The translations under genes were made by a program, and so were the position numbers. The notes beneath the pieces were generated by a model that saw only the letters and a list, made by a program, of their open reading frames with translations, searched no databases and was not told the DNA's origin. Below are positions 30,982 to 41,355 of a DNA stretch of 64,000 nucleotides, piece by piece. Within the stretch, counting starts at the first letter, position 1, and each line of letters begins with the position of its first letter. The DNA is from Adiantum capillus-veneris (Eukaryota > Streptophyta > Polypodiopsida > Polypodiales > Pteridaceae), in contig CM043942.1 in the NCBI GenBank assembly GCA_014529385.2, positions 54,498,647 through 54,562,646 on the forward strand, given 5' to 3'.

Positions 30982-31666
30982 ACATCGTTTCATTTCGGGC
31001 TTCGATAAAGCTATATACCACTAACTCTCACTCTTATTGAGAAGAAAGCTTTCACAACTTGCAAGGTAAAGCATGTATCTTCCACCCGGTATTATGTTCA
31101 GTCCTCTTTCTTTCAGTTCTTGTTTTATTTAAAGTAAGCGGTTCCCTACGCTTTTTCCTATAGCCCACCTTTTCGATGTTTTAAATCCTATGCCAAGACT
31201 AGGGAGCGAGGGGCACAAAGTGTCAAGCAGGGTTGGGTTAACCTTTCTCGCCGATCCAATTTATACTGGGATCAGAGGAATGAGTTGAGAACGCCACTAC
31301 GTTCCTGTACCCTTTGCTCTTAAAAAGTATCGCTGGTTTTCCCTGCATAATCTGGGCGCATGGTCGAATACGTCCAGTCTAGCGTTGGTAATTCCGTAGA
31401 AATAAATGGATGCACGAAGTTCATTCTAACGCCGTAGACACCGAGAGTTTAATTGGTTGAGCCCTGAAGTGCCGAAGGGCAATCCCAACGCAAACCGTAG
31501 ACATTGATAGTTCCTCATACACGCCTTGTTTCTAAATTACCATGTTATCGCCATGACGGGTTTCGTAACCTCGTCGTGTACTCGAAGCGACAGTGAATTG
31601 ATCTCTAATCACAATCACCCAGTCCTCTTAATGGTGTCGCTAGGGCAAACAAAACAAGCCAACCAC

Positions 31667-33714
31667 GGGAAGGAAGGCAGAAAATTGAGTAAATAGAAGC
31701 AGAGGATCAATAATGTCTGGGTTATTGCACTGGCCCACTTTCCCTTCTTGCCTGCTTTCGATACTTTCTGCCTACAACCTCTAGCCTTTCTTGCTATCAA
31801 AGCAGTGCTTGCTTGGTTGCGGGGAGGCTAACCTTTCTCAGTTCCACGAGGCCTACTTTGGCTGCCTTTGCAGGATATCGCCTATCTTTACTTTTTAGGG
31901 GTTACGGGGGCTATCTTTCTTTCTTGATCGTATCGGTTCCTTTTTTGCTTTGTACGTACCCTGCATTAGTCTTGATCCTAAGTGGCGAGGCAAGGAAAAG
32001 GTATTCTGTACAATGAAACAACGAGGGCCGCAGGCAACGGGCAGTTCATATCTATGGCAACGCCAATCTATCGGTTACACGAAAACGCGTCGCGCCTTCG
32101 CTTCGGCTGCCCCCTTCGTCCCTTAGAGAGCAGTAAGACTTTAGCCATCGCAAATCAGTCAGTACTAACGTGTTCATCCCTTCGGGCCTCAATTTATTCA
32201 TGTATTCAAAGCGGCAGCTAAAAGTTCAAGTGCTTCGCCGTGTTACACGTAAGTAGGGTCTAAGGTTGTATAACATAGTGACGAGGCTCTTGTCCTAAGC
32301 GTAGTAATGCGATTAGGCCATGCCAATACGATTTCAGCGGCTTCGCGCCTACGTATGCCCTGGTTACGTGTTATCGCTTCCCTTCAAAAAGGCTTGTATT
32401 TTCTCTAGGTTTCGAAGCAACACAAAAACAAGCCAACCTATGTAAGATTCAGCTTGCCAAGTTTAAGTTTAAGTTCTTTGAGCTAACCTCGTTCCCTTAT
32501 TAAGCTACTGCAAGGCAGCTAATAAAGCAGCAAATTGCTAATCTATCAATCAATACATGGAAAGTGGCAGCTTGGACAGTCAGCTTCATGGCAGCAACAT
32601 AAAACGGGATGGTCACGATGGGCAGCCTGTAGCCGCAATGGGGCTTAGTTGGGAGAGTTAGAAGCGGATAGCTTTCGGTATAGCGTTTCGCTATTCTTGC
32701 ATAAGTGTTGTTTTCTCTACATCCTTCATTAGGGTTTTTTGCTCATTAGGCGAATGTGCTTCTAGACAACGCGCTGAGCTAGAGGCATACGTTTCTGACT
32801 TCGAGATGGCATGATTCACTTTTTTTGCCAAGCTTTTCACGCTACAGGGGCTGGGCCCCAGACCAGTAGATCTGGGCCAAGACAGGATTTTTGGGGGAGA
32901 AGGCACTTAAAAAAATCCAATACATACAAGAACTTTAAAAAAGACCGAGGATATAATATCTTTAAGCCAATCTGCCAAAGTGGGAGGGTCCCTTCCCAGT
33001 CAGGCACTGAATCACTTGAACCTGAGCTACTGCCCGGAGCAGGTTCTTGTGGAACTCCCTTCGAATTGTTAGTAAAGACTAGGGAATTAGAGGACTCTGC
33101 CTGTGGCCTTTCCGTAGGCATCGGCGGAGTTTTTGAGCGTTCTGCACGCGAAGCAAATAAACATGAGAATAAGGAAAAAAGCTAATCCATTAGAAAAAGG
33201 TTTCTATTTGATTTGTTTTACCGATATTTCTGGCATTTCAATTTAATTTTCATTGCCTCAGGCAGGATAGCGAATAATCTTACTTTACTAGCGGCCTTTA
33301 ACTTGCTTGATAAACCAACGGAGCTTTAGATGTCAGCGTCCCAAGCAAGGACTACAACGAGCCATGCCCGTGTCATTAACGGCCAGACTCCTATACATAG
33401 TGACTCTACACCGTTTAAGGTATAAAGTTAACTGTAGATAGCCCGACTTACAGCTTATAACATAAAACTTCCTAAATGCCAGCCAAAAACGAATAGGCAA
33501 AGCACTGTCAGACTATTTGAATTGCTTTAATATGCTAAAATAAAGCAGAAAATAAGGAAAAAAAAAGATTCCAATTCCTATCTTATTCGATCATAACGAC
33601 TTTACCTGTCTCTGTCGAATCTAATCTTGCTGATAACTCAATAAGATGAAGCAATAGCCATAAAAGAAGAACTGCCATGAATACCGGAACAAAAAAAGAA
33701 AGGATTCATTAAGT
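31667..33714. other. Mitochondrial-type spacer right of the array
   Basis: About 2 kb without a recognised gene. An ORF at 32811-33185 (124 codons) has no recognisable features and is doubtful. The CTTTCTTGCTATCAAAGCAG segment at about 31785 has a relative near 40870. Confidence 0.4.
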
Positions 33715-33944
33715 ACGTACTTACTAACAGTATCGTTGCCTCTGCTTGGTAGCTTCATAGCAGGTGCTTTTGGTCGTTTCTTAGGGTCAAAAGGAACCGC
33801 CATAGTAACTATTACGTGTGCTTTATTCTCTTTTACTTTCTCCCTGACTGTTTTTTACGAAGTTGCACTGGGAGCCAGTGCTTGCTATATAGAGATTGCT
33901 TCATGGATTTCCTTGGAGATGTTTGATGCTTCCTGGGGCTTCTT
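33715..33944 (+). CDS. nad5: nad5 exon 1 (ACG start)
   Basis: First exon of NADH dehydrogenase subunit 5, a complex I proton-pumping membrane subunit. The frame starts ACG TAC TTA CTA, the usual MYLL with an ACG start that needs C-to-U editing. It continues through [18 protein letters not shown] and [11 protein letters not shown] to MFDASWGF. Homology stops after 230 bases, exactly where land-plant nad5 has its first intron (after base 230). Several codons show S where homologues have L or F (TVSLPLLG), expected for C-to-U sites. No second exon follows within the next kilobases, so the gene is split or this is a fragment. Confidence 0.82.
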
Positions 33945-34440
33945 TGGCGACTGTGAAGTCACCGGATGAATTGCCGGATAGATCGATTGTCTGGACGCTG
34001 CTGTTGCTTTGTGGCGAGACGGGCTCGACTCACTCTATGGAATAATTTTCTTTTTTAGAGCCCCATAGCATGTTGAAAAAGGGGCCTGGCCTACTAGACT
34101 CAAAAACTGCCCTTGGCGGCTCCCGACCGTGTCTCCGAGACACGGGTAAGACTTACGGATCATGAACTACAGATCGGTGGAGAAGGGATCCTGGCTAGCG
34201 TCAGACAGGGTCCCCCCACACAATACAGAAGGCTATGGATAAGGCATATCCCTCGCGCATGCGCAGCAAGAAGGCGCAGATGCCTAGACAAATAAAGGCC
34301 TAACTGAGTCTAATAAGGACAACACACACACCATTAGCAAGCGCACCCGTGCCTCAACATCAATAGAGTATTCGGTGGAACCGGCGAACCATGCATTCGG
34401 CCCGCTGCCGGTTAAATGCGTAAAACAGAGGGCCCACAGT
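33945..34440 (+). other. Probable 5' part of nad5 group II intron
   Basis: Begins TGGCGACTGTGAAGTCACC right at the conserved exon border and contains paired segments such as GTGTCTCCGAGACAC. It gives way to the dispersed palindromic repeats at about 34450. No domain V was located before that point, so the intron may be broken. Confidence 0.45.
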
Positions 34441-35350
34441 ACCCGCTTCTTTAATTAGCCGCTCGGGCTTTCCCCCGGAAATCCCTTCGCTTGCATCTTG
34501 GCATTGGCCTTACTACGGGCTTTCCCCACCCCAAAGCGTAGCTTGCTAAGATGGTGCGTGCTTTACAGCTGTTAATTATAGGGGCTAGCTTCATCCAGCC
34601 ATTCTTTCAATGAACCTAATGTCGTAGGAGGGGGCATATCGCTATTAGTAAACAAAGGGTGCGTGTTATCTTTGCTTTTACAGAGCTAAACGTATTAGCC
34701 CTGTCAATAAGAACGATGCTGGGAAAAGAGATATAATTATAATCCATGATCTATTCCCCACAAGCGAAACTCTAGTCTAGGACAAAAAGTCATATACCTG
34801 GACCTCTTTATTGGCTAGATACTTTCGTAAGCACAATCTCGGATACTGCCTTGGGCAGTGCTTCTTAAGCAAGCTGAAATAACGTCAAAACACGCTTAGC
34901 AAGAATGCACACTTTTATCTGCCTGCATGCTTTAATTCATGACTGATGCCATACGAAGGCTGCTAGCATTTATCCACACCTTAATGCCATGCAGAAGGTG
35001 CTAGCTTTAATCTGCTTTTTTACCTTTTCCATCTTCTTTTAATCTGTACTTTTCATTGTAGGACTCAAGCAGGGACTTCATTGCGCTGTTTACATATAAG
35101 CTTAGCGGGTGCGGCTTGAATCCAGCCATTAACATGCGTGCTCTCCATTTATCAGCAAGCTCATGGCGCTCAACTCGTTCTACGCCTTCACAAGTTTACT
35201 ATAACATTGACAATATCACGAGCCAAGCAATGCTCCTTGGCATTCACTCTGTCTTTGCTCTCCGCCACATCAATACAATAGACTCGAACACAGCAGAGTA
35301 ATAATCCCTTCCACTGGCGTTACCAAAAAAGGTAAGGAAGTATCTTTTAA
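34441..35350. other. Spacer with dispersed repeats
   Basis: Shares a GGGGCTAGCTT and ATGTCGTAGGA segment with 40010-40050. No gene seen. Confidence 0.45.
34461..34494. repeat. GC-rich palindromic element
   Basis: Single copy of the GGGCTTTCCCCCGGAAATCC hairpin outside the array. Confidence 0.6.
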
Positions 35351-35488
35351 ATGCTTGAATTCAATTGTGTCTTGTTAGAAGAAGGTGGAGACGCCGAACT
35401 TGAATTCGATTGTGTACTGTTAAAAGACAAAGAAGCTTACGGGCTTTTTTTTAACGAAGAAGTTGATAGGTTCTCAAAGCTAAGATAA
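35351..35488 (+). CDS. Small acidic ORF with internal repeat (45 aa)
   Basis: MLEFNCVLLEEGGDAELEF then a second LEFDCVLL copy, from a ~50-bp DNA duplication; a third, diverged copy follows near 35600-35700. Unrecognised; may be the remnant of a longer repeat protein. Confidence 0.25.
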   Translation: MLEFNCVLLEEGGDAELEFDCVLLKDKEAYGLFFNEEVDRFSKLR

Positions 35489-36207
35489 CCTAGGGCTTTC
35501 TCTAACTCTTTTGAAGAAAAAGAAGAAGAAGAAGAACCATGGGGTCGGAATAAAAAGAAGCGCCGGGTTTATCGTTTAATGATTCTCGTAACGCCGGGAT
35601 TTCTCTTTGTATTGCGTACTGTTAAAAGAAGCATTGGGGTCTTAGCGACGAAGAAGCTAAAAGTACAGATTGTTTCTTTAATAAAGAAGGTGGGGACGCC
35701 GAAGCTACGAGGACGAAGACAAAGAAGCGGCAGGGGGTCCAGAGATGCTAAGGGTACAGATTGTTTCAAAAAAGGTATCTTTTAAAGTCATTTGGACGGA
35801 AGGGAACTGCCTTACCTTGGACTGAAGGGAGCTCAGAGCCCATTGACAAGCCCTGAAAGGGTTGGACTGAAAGAAGCTAACCTTGCTGGAGGGCCACCTA
35901 CTATACTAGAGACCGCGCGGCTCTGGCTGTACGCCGTTGCATCAGGGGAATACAGGCTGCTGATGGCTGTCAGTATCTGCATCTCCTCTGCAAAAATGAC
36001 TCCACCGTGGCTAGCTGTTGCGCCTTGCAGTGCAGAGAGAGGCCTGCTGTTGGTCTGTCAGTCGGTAACAGGGCCGCTGTACGCCTGGCCCAGGCTTAGA
36101 GTATTCGTGCCTGCTGATACCACATTTAGAGGGGATAGCATCTGAGCGGCCACACGAGCAAAATTGAGGCTTTGGCAGCAGCCCTTAGCAGCAAGACCTT
36201 GTATTTG
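35489..36207. other. Spacer with doubtful ORFs
   Basis: Frames at 35579-35785 and 35792-36145 show no recognisable domain. The part next to nad6 (36060-36207) is open in the nad6 frame. Confidence 0.35.
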
Positions 36208-36813
36208 CTTATTCCTGCGTATTTTTTCGATAGTTCTTTAAAAATCTATAACATTTTATTAGAATACATCCTGTCTCTTAACTTTAGTAGTTTTACGTGT
36301 AGTTAATACTATAGCCCCGATCATAGCTACTAATAAGATCAGACTAGACACCGGAAACGGAACCAAATAGTTGGTATAAAGTAAATTGCCTAATGTTTCT
36401 AAATTAGTCCAACTTTAGATTCTTTCAGCATAAACCGTATATTTTGGATAGGTTTTATTTAAATTAGTTGGTAGTATTGGAATGTAATCATTGTCTAAGA
36501 TGACAAAGATTTCCAACCAAAAAATCAGTCCAATAATACCACCTACTGGTAAGTAGCGTAAGATATTTTCATAGATTTTGGCTATTTCGGTGTCTGGCAT
36601 CATCACTACAAATAAAAATGACACAGCAATCGCGCCTATATAAACTACTAAAAAAATCATAGCGAAGAAGTCAAGATTTAATAAGATAAGTAAACCTGAA
36701 GTATTACAGGAAACAAAAATAAAAAAAAGAACAGAATGGACGGGGTTTTTAGCACATATAACCGTAACAGCAGAAACTAAAGCCATGCCTGAGGAAACAT
36801 CAAAGAGTAGCAT
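36208..36813 (-). CDS. nad6: nad6 with four in-frame TAA codons
   Basis: Complex I membrane subunit 6. Starts at ATG 36811-36813 and contains CAKNPVHSVLFFI, DFFAMIFLVVYIGAIAV, RYLPVGGIIGLIF and NDYIPILPTNL. A TAA at 36415-36417 stands where homologues have CAA just before SWTNLETLGNLLYT; further TAA codons follow TTKVKRQDVF (two in a row) and the VIDF segment, again at glutamine positions. All would be converted to CAA by U-to-C editing and no frameshift is present. The exact end is not certain: after RTIEKIRRNK the frame stays open to about 36060. It lies on the strand opposite to nad5 exon 1. Confidence 0.82.
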
Positions 36814-36879
36814 GGTTTTGTTGTTTCCCTTTATTCTTCTATATTAGTGGCAGTTCGTCTTTGGTTTACATAGATTTCT

Positions 36880-37161
36880 ATGTCTATGGAGGAGGCAAAG
36901 GAGGATAAAAATCAAGACTCTGAAACTACTTCAAGTGTAAGTTTCGGGGCTCCATTTATGTTAACTAAAACTAATTTAGAGAAGCATTTAGCAACGGATA
37001 ATTTTTACAGTCTTTGCGTGCCTAAAATAACTGCTAGCTATCTATGGTACTTAGCAAGTGAGCTGCTTTTGATTCTTTCCCTATTTCTAGTAGTATGTGC
37101 ACGCAGTCTAAGAAAATATTGGCATGTAAAAGTTAAAAAAAGCGAAACCCCATATCAATAA
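36880..37161 (+). CDS. Hypothetical ORF with one membrane helix (93 aa)
   Basis: Charged N-terminus (MSMEEAKEDKNQDSE), then SYLWYLASELLLILSLFLVV as a likely membrane helix and a basic C-terminus. First of six closely spaced plus-strand ORFs. Unrecognised. Confidence 0.4.
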   Translation: MSMEEAKEDKNQDSETTSSVSFGAPFMLTKTNLEKHLATDNFYSLCVPKITASYLWYLASELLLILSLFLVVCARSLRKYWHVKVKKSETPYQ

Positions 37162-37217
37162 AGCAAGAGGCAAAGGACAAAGAGCGCATAAAGAGTGGGC
37201 AAAGTTAGTGGTCAGAC

Positions 37218-37343
37218 ATGTATAGTGGTCGAATAGTTAATACAGGTTATGGCTTGAAAGGACTAATTACTGTGATTCGTGGAGCTATCAATTGGTTTAG
37301 ATCCGTTAGTCGACGCAAAAATGTTAACCCAAAAACTCCGTGA
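37218..37343 (+). CDS. Small basic ORF (41 aa)
   Basis: MYSGRIVNTGYGLKGLITVI then a WFRSVSRRKN basic end. Unrecognised; fits in the gap between neighbouring ORFs. Confidence 0.3.
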   Translation: MYSGRIVNTGYGLKGLITVIRGAINWFRSVSRRKNVNPKTP

Positions 37344-37361
37344 CCGAGGAATCGTGTAATC

Positions 37362-37598
37362 ATGCCTCTAATTCACGTATTGGCGAATCGTCTGCATGTG
37401 GGCGACGGAGATGCGGTTTATTCCTTGGCTTTAGATCTTTTCAATTTGTTCAGATCGCATCTAAAGCTTACTTTTCGTTGTAGATTTAACGCTGCCTTTG
37501 TTTTGTTTAGCTGTGGATTAATTGCTTTGCTTTTTGTCTTAATACTAATTGCATTCCTGCTTGTTTTTTCTTTTCTTGTGCTGCTTTACCTTGGTTAG
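37362..37598 (+). CDS. Hypothetical membrane ORF (78 aa)
   Basis: C-terminal half is one long hydrophobic stretch (GLIALLFVLILIAFLLVFSF) suited to one or two membrane passes. Starts 19 bases after the previous ORF. Confidence 0.35.
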   Translation: MPLIHVLANRLHVGDGDAVYSLALDLFNLFRSHLKLTFRCRFNAAFVLFSCGLIALLFVLILIAFLLVFSFLVLLYLG

Positions 37599-37616
37599 CG
37601 TTCCGGAACGCGTTGT

Positions 37617-37778
37617 ATGCCTGTCTCTGCGACTCAGCGGGTATTGACTAAAGCCAGCCCTGCAGGCGGGCAAAGACTGGATCCGACCGCACCGCGCCAA
37701 GTGTCCAGTGCTGAGTTGTATGTTCGCTATGGTCTTGAAGTAAGACGAAACAAAAAAGGTTATGAATACAAAAGATGA
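37617..37778 (+). CDS. Small basic ORF (53 aa)
   Basis: Begins MPVSATQRVLTKASPAGGQR and ends in a run of basic residues; overlaps the next ORF by 17 bases. Unrecognised. Confidence 0.3.
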   Translation: MPVSATQRVLTKASPAGGQRLDPTAPRQVSSAELYVRYGLEVRRNKKGYEYKR

Positions 37779-38378
37779 AAAACCCAATACGAAAAAAAAG
37801 ATTAAACTAAAAAAGTTTATGGTAAACGCTTTATCTGTTTTTAAAAGCCAGTATCCCGCGTTCAACGAGATGGAAGACCAACGTTTTCTATCTATCGTTG
37901 GTTTTATGACAACAAATCTGGGAACCAGTCGGACCAGATTGTTACACAATAAAGGGGTTTTAACCCCTATCGCAGAATCTAAAGCAGCCTTAGACGCCTT
38001 CCGATTACCGAAGGTTGGGGGCACTTTTTACGTTCTTTCACAGATCAGTTAGTTGAGGGAATACCCTTGGGTATGTCTCTTACCGCAATAGCTGATATTG
38101 CGGGGGATCCATATTTAACTTTATTACTTCAGATCGTGCGAATATATTCTTTATTTATCGAAAGTCGAAGTAATAAAGGTAAAACTAGCCTAGATCAAAT
38201 TCTTACGCGGCAAGATGCCCGTGAAATAGTTAAAGAAAATGAACATTTAGGGGCTCTAATGTCAAATGCAGAAGAGCTGCTAAATTTATTGGGATTCCTA
38301 ACTAAATTAAAAGGGGGAGAAACTAGGCTCCATAAGCGTATTTTCGACTGTGTCGAGAGATTGTTGGAAACACCCTGA
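37762..38378 (+). pseudogene. Hypothetical ORF in two frames (37762-38052 and to 38378)
   Basis: The first frame gives 96 aa with a very basic start (KKKIKLKKFMVNAL) and the second gives MSLTAIADIAGDPYLTLLL and a helical, charged C-terminus. The second frame is open upstream across the end of the first (EGWGHFLRSFTDQLVEG), so one base gained or lost at about 37990-38010 would join them into one ~205-aa protein. No family recognised. Confidence 0.4.
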
Positions 38379-38747
38379 TAATCTAAAATGCCTTTAATCC
38401 CTTATTTTTACAATATACGGGTCAGGGCTCCGCCTACCCATTACTCTACTTTTTGAAACTTCATTTTGCTTTTCGTTTTTCATGGCTATACGCTATGCCA
38501 ACGCCGTCTTAATGCCTGGATAGTATGGCTTTCCCTTTAGGGTCAAAAATACTCACTTAAACCGGCCCCTTTTCGAAAGGAAAGGACTACTGGTATGGTT
38601 CCAGAGCTTGCTTGGTGTTGGTTAGCGTTGGCAGGGTCTGGATGTTTGTGTCCAGGCTGGCGGTGTTTTATTAAAATGTAAATTTGCTTACTTTTTGTAA
38701 AAAAAGTATAACATAGAACGAACACTGAGGGAATTATTCTCCTCCCG
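38379..38747. other. Spacer before trnS
   Basis: No gene seen. Confidence 0.4.
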
Positions 38748-38833
38748 GAGGTATGGCTGAGCGGCTTAAGGCATTGGTTTGCTAAATCAACATACAATAC
38801 ATTGTATCATGGGTTCGAATCCCATTTCCTCCA
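38748..38833 (+). tRNA. trnS-GCU: tRNA-Ser (GCU)
   Basis: Class II cloverleaf: acceptor GGAGGTA/TTTCCTCC, D arm with GCGGCTTAAGGC, anticodon loop TTTGCTAAA (GCU), a long variable arm (ACATACAATACATTGTAT region) and T loop GGTTCGAATCC. Matches plant mitochondrial trnS-GCU. Confidence 0.92.
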
Positions 38834-39087
38834 AGCAGTAATTGTAGTTTTTCAATTTAATTTGATTAAATAATTCATTCCATTCATAAAACGTAGGTTA
38901 CGGCAAGCGTAGCTCTGGATTCCCGGGGAAGCCAGAGCGTAGCGATAGGGCTGTTCCTTAAGTCAAACTAACTCATGCAAAGCTAAAAGGTCTAAGTTAC
39001 AGTTTCAGATTGATAGACCCCGAACATTCAGTTTACAAACTCAGTGTCGATGGACCTGGCGATTGAAATTAGGTTTGCCACCGGACT
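38834..39087. other. Spacer after trnS
   Basis: Contains a diverged relative of the GC palindrome at about 38900-38945 (GGCAAGCGTAGC..). No gene seen. Confidence 0.4.
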
Positions 39088-39855
39088 TTGCAATTGTTTG
39101 GTCTTGTCATTGATACTTTGCTTTGTAAATTGCCTGGAATGGCAAACATACCTTGCCCCCACATCAGATCAATAACGGATGTTCATGCAGCAGGTCGCCA
39201 GTGCCTGGCGCAGCTCCCTGCCTTCTTCATACGCGTGGAGGAGTTTCGACCTACCGGCTTGGTCGAGCTTTTTTGTGTGTGTGGAGCAGGTTATCGGGTT
39301 GCGCCATTGGCGGGTCTGCCCTATGGGTCACTATGGCGCTTACCACGCCGATGGCTTTCCATTTGGTTGGTCTATTACTATCCTAGAGGTCACCATCCCA
39401 TCCCCTGGATGTGATGGTTGTCAGCCGCTCGACGGCGCCTCGTTTCGTCAGAGGCAATTGGGGTCCTTCACCATCAATTATTGGAAGCTTGGTTTTCGTC
39501 ACTTTCCGGTGAGGGATGGTATACGAAGGATTCTCAGTTTGACGACACGGTTTGGTGGGAGGAGGCTACTCGAGCCCCTTGGGTAGAGATTTACCTCAAC
39601 CAACTCCGTGATACCTCTTTGAGGTTGATACAAGGTGAACCGATAGATCCTCTGCTGGATGCAGTTGAAGTGAAGAATGACCTGGAACGCCTGCCCCCTT
39701 GTGGGGCTTCAAGTGAGGCGCTCCGTAAGTGGTCTCGGAGCTTCCGACTGTATGATCGTATGAGTCGTATCTTGCCGCATCCGTTGCCGAAGCTACTGAC
39801 TTCGGCGGGGAGCGCCTCTGAGCTGAGGAGGCGTCTCCTTAACCTTAGTGCGTGA
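39088..39855 (+). CDS. GC-rich unknown ORF (256 codons) with one TGA
   Basis: One frame is open from 39088 to 39855 except for a TGA at 39412-39414. The C-terminal half looks like a real protein: WWEEATRAPWVEIYLNQLRD, a DAVEVKNDLERLPP segment, a KWSRSFRLYDRM segment and a helical end. GC content is clearly above the neighbouring sequence. The part around 39310-39400 faintly recalls the conserved region of mitovirus polymerases that are often found in plant mitochondrial DNA, but no catalytic motif can be confirmed. Function unassigned. Confidence 0.35.
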
Positions 39856-39977
39856 CTGAACTTGAGTCACGATCTATCCTACCATTACGTTGAATGTGGA
39901 TGCATCTGAGCAATTATTGTTCTTTAAATCCTTTATTGATATGGGGCCCACAAATGCTTCTCTTGTATTGGCTTGAC

Positions 39978-40008
39978 CGCTTGGGCTTTCCCCCGCCCTT
40001 CGCTTGCC
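39978..40008. repeat. GC-rich palindromic element, shortened
   Basis: CGCTTGGGCTTTCCCCC joined directly to the CCTTCGCTTGCC end, lacking the GGAAATC arm: a deletion derivative of the hairpin element. Confidence 0.5.
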
Positions 40009-40740
40009 ATTACAGGGGCTAGCTTTATGTCGTAGGAACAAAGGTGCTACTAAAGCAAAGGAAGAGCTAGTGCAACTTGTTAATAACAACTTGTTTTCTA
40101 AGGTAAATAGGGTTTAATTATTAACCATAATAGATTCTTTGTTTAAGGGTTAAATCGTTAATTTTAATGGCCTTTAATAGTTCACTATTAAAGTAAAGTC
40201 GTATAAGCCCTGGTCCATCACCTTATTGTCTAGCAATGCTTGGTACGTTGAGGCGAGACGGGCGACTCGCTTAGATCACCCAGCGGCAGTGTCAGGCCTT
40301 TACTGCTAAAGGATACGTCTTTACATTTAACAAACACTACACTACCAACAGTTCAGTTCCCTAGCCCCGGTTAGTTAACGTCAGGACAACTGTGAGAAGG
40401 GTCTCCGTGCCGTGCATGAACCGCCGCGATGCAATCATAGCCATAGACAACGCCAAACAGTTGCAGCTTCTTCAGTTCAGGGATACGAAGCAATCAGCGC
40501 TAAGCAGCAGCTTCGAGAATACAAAGCAAAGCCTCTACGTTCATTGACTGGACAAACAGTTATAAAATACGTATCTTCGGTGGTTGAAGGGCAAAGTGTT
40601 GACTAACGTCTACGGGCTTCAATTTTTTCATACTGGCCCTTCCCTTTTGCATGACCGAATAAGCGAGTAGCTATTACGTATTTCGGTATAGCTATCCCTC
40701 ACTAATTCGTAGTTCGGTCGAGCAGTCATAGAAATCTATC

Positions 40741-40790
40741 ACGGTTCATGATTAGACTTCATTCCACCTTGCAAAAAAGTGGCATAATTG
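40741..40790. repeat. Dispersed mitochondrial repeat
   Basis: Third member of the family seen at 12373-12413 and 12571-12620. Confidence 0.5.
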
Positions 40791-41089
40791 GCCCCGGCTA
40801 GAGCCGCGGTAGCTGCAGAATCGAGTAAGTAGACCACCGTATGGACAGATAGGCTTACCAGTCGACCGCCTTTCTTGCTACTAAAGCAGTGCCGCAGGCA
40901 GTGCTTGCTTGGTTGCAGGGATTTCAAAATACCTTTTCCCTGCCGCTCGGACGGACAATTAATTACGTTTCCCTGCCTCCCATTAATTACGTAATATAGA
41001 GAGTTGTTTCATTGCTCGGACGAGGAAATTAAGCAAACGACACCCTATTTGATCAAGGTATTTTGAAATCCCCGTGTCTGCGTGCTCGT

Positions 41090-41150
41090 TTGGGCACGAA
41101 GTTCACTCTAACGCCGTAGACACCGAGAGTTTAGTTGGTTGAGTTTCGAA
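41090..41150. repeat. Dispersed repeat shared with array spacer
   Basis: GCACGAAGTTCACTCTAACG and the following CGTAGACACCGAGAGTTT match the array spacer (about 16492-16550) with few changes. Confidence 0.65.
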
Positions 41151-41293
41151 GGGAGAGCGGTAGCCTACGTTATAGTTCGTACAGTTCTTCGCTTCGAGGA
41201 GCCATAGTTGCCTACAAATAAGAATCAATCTGCCCACATTCTATCTCAAAAGAGCTTTGCTTTCCTCGCTTGGCAGTAGTTTAGTTTTTCGCA

Positions 41294-41355
41294 GCTCATG
41301 TAACTTAAAGGAGAGAGTCTGTGAAACGGCACCGGTTCAAGCCCGGTCATGAGCC
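41294..41355 (+). tRNA. tRNA-like remnant lacking a full anticodon arm
   Basis: Perfect acceptor stem GCTCATG/CATGAGC, D arm ACTT/GAGT with GG in the loop and T arm CCGG-TTCAAGC-CCGG, but only ~12 bases remain where anticodon arm and variable loop should be (normally 20 or more). About 61 bases in total. Probably a deleted tRNA; GTG in CTGTGAA might be a former His anticodon. Confidence 0.35.

Larger units (their letters stand above)
14730..31666. repeat. 7.46-kb direct tandem repeat array, contig B (about 2.3 units)
   Basis: rpoA recurs at 16987 and 24450, infA at 18513 and 25977, orf330 at 22182 and 29641, giving a period of 7459-7464 bases with near identity. Contig A carries 1.5 units in the opposite orientation (period 7434, more single-base losses). 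The right edge is at about 31666, where CAAGCCAACCAC continues into unrelated sequence. Confidence 0.9.
39856..41293. other. Spacer with dispersed repeats
   Basis: Holds a GC palindrome (39978-40008), a relative of the small array ORF start (about 40120-40165), the CATTCCACC/GGCATAATTGG repeat (40741-40790) and an array-spacer relative (41090-41150). No gene seen. Confidence 0.45.

Noticed and set aside
39300-39400. Mitovirus polymerase motif
   Set aside because: Only a faint resemblance in two different frames and no catalytic GDD; kept as an open question, not as a call.
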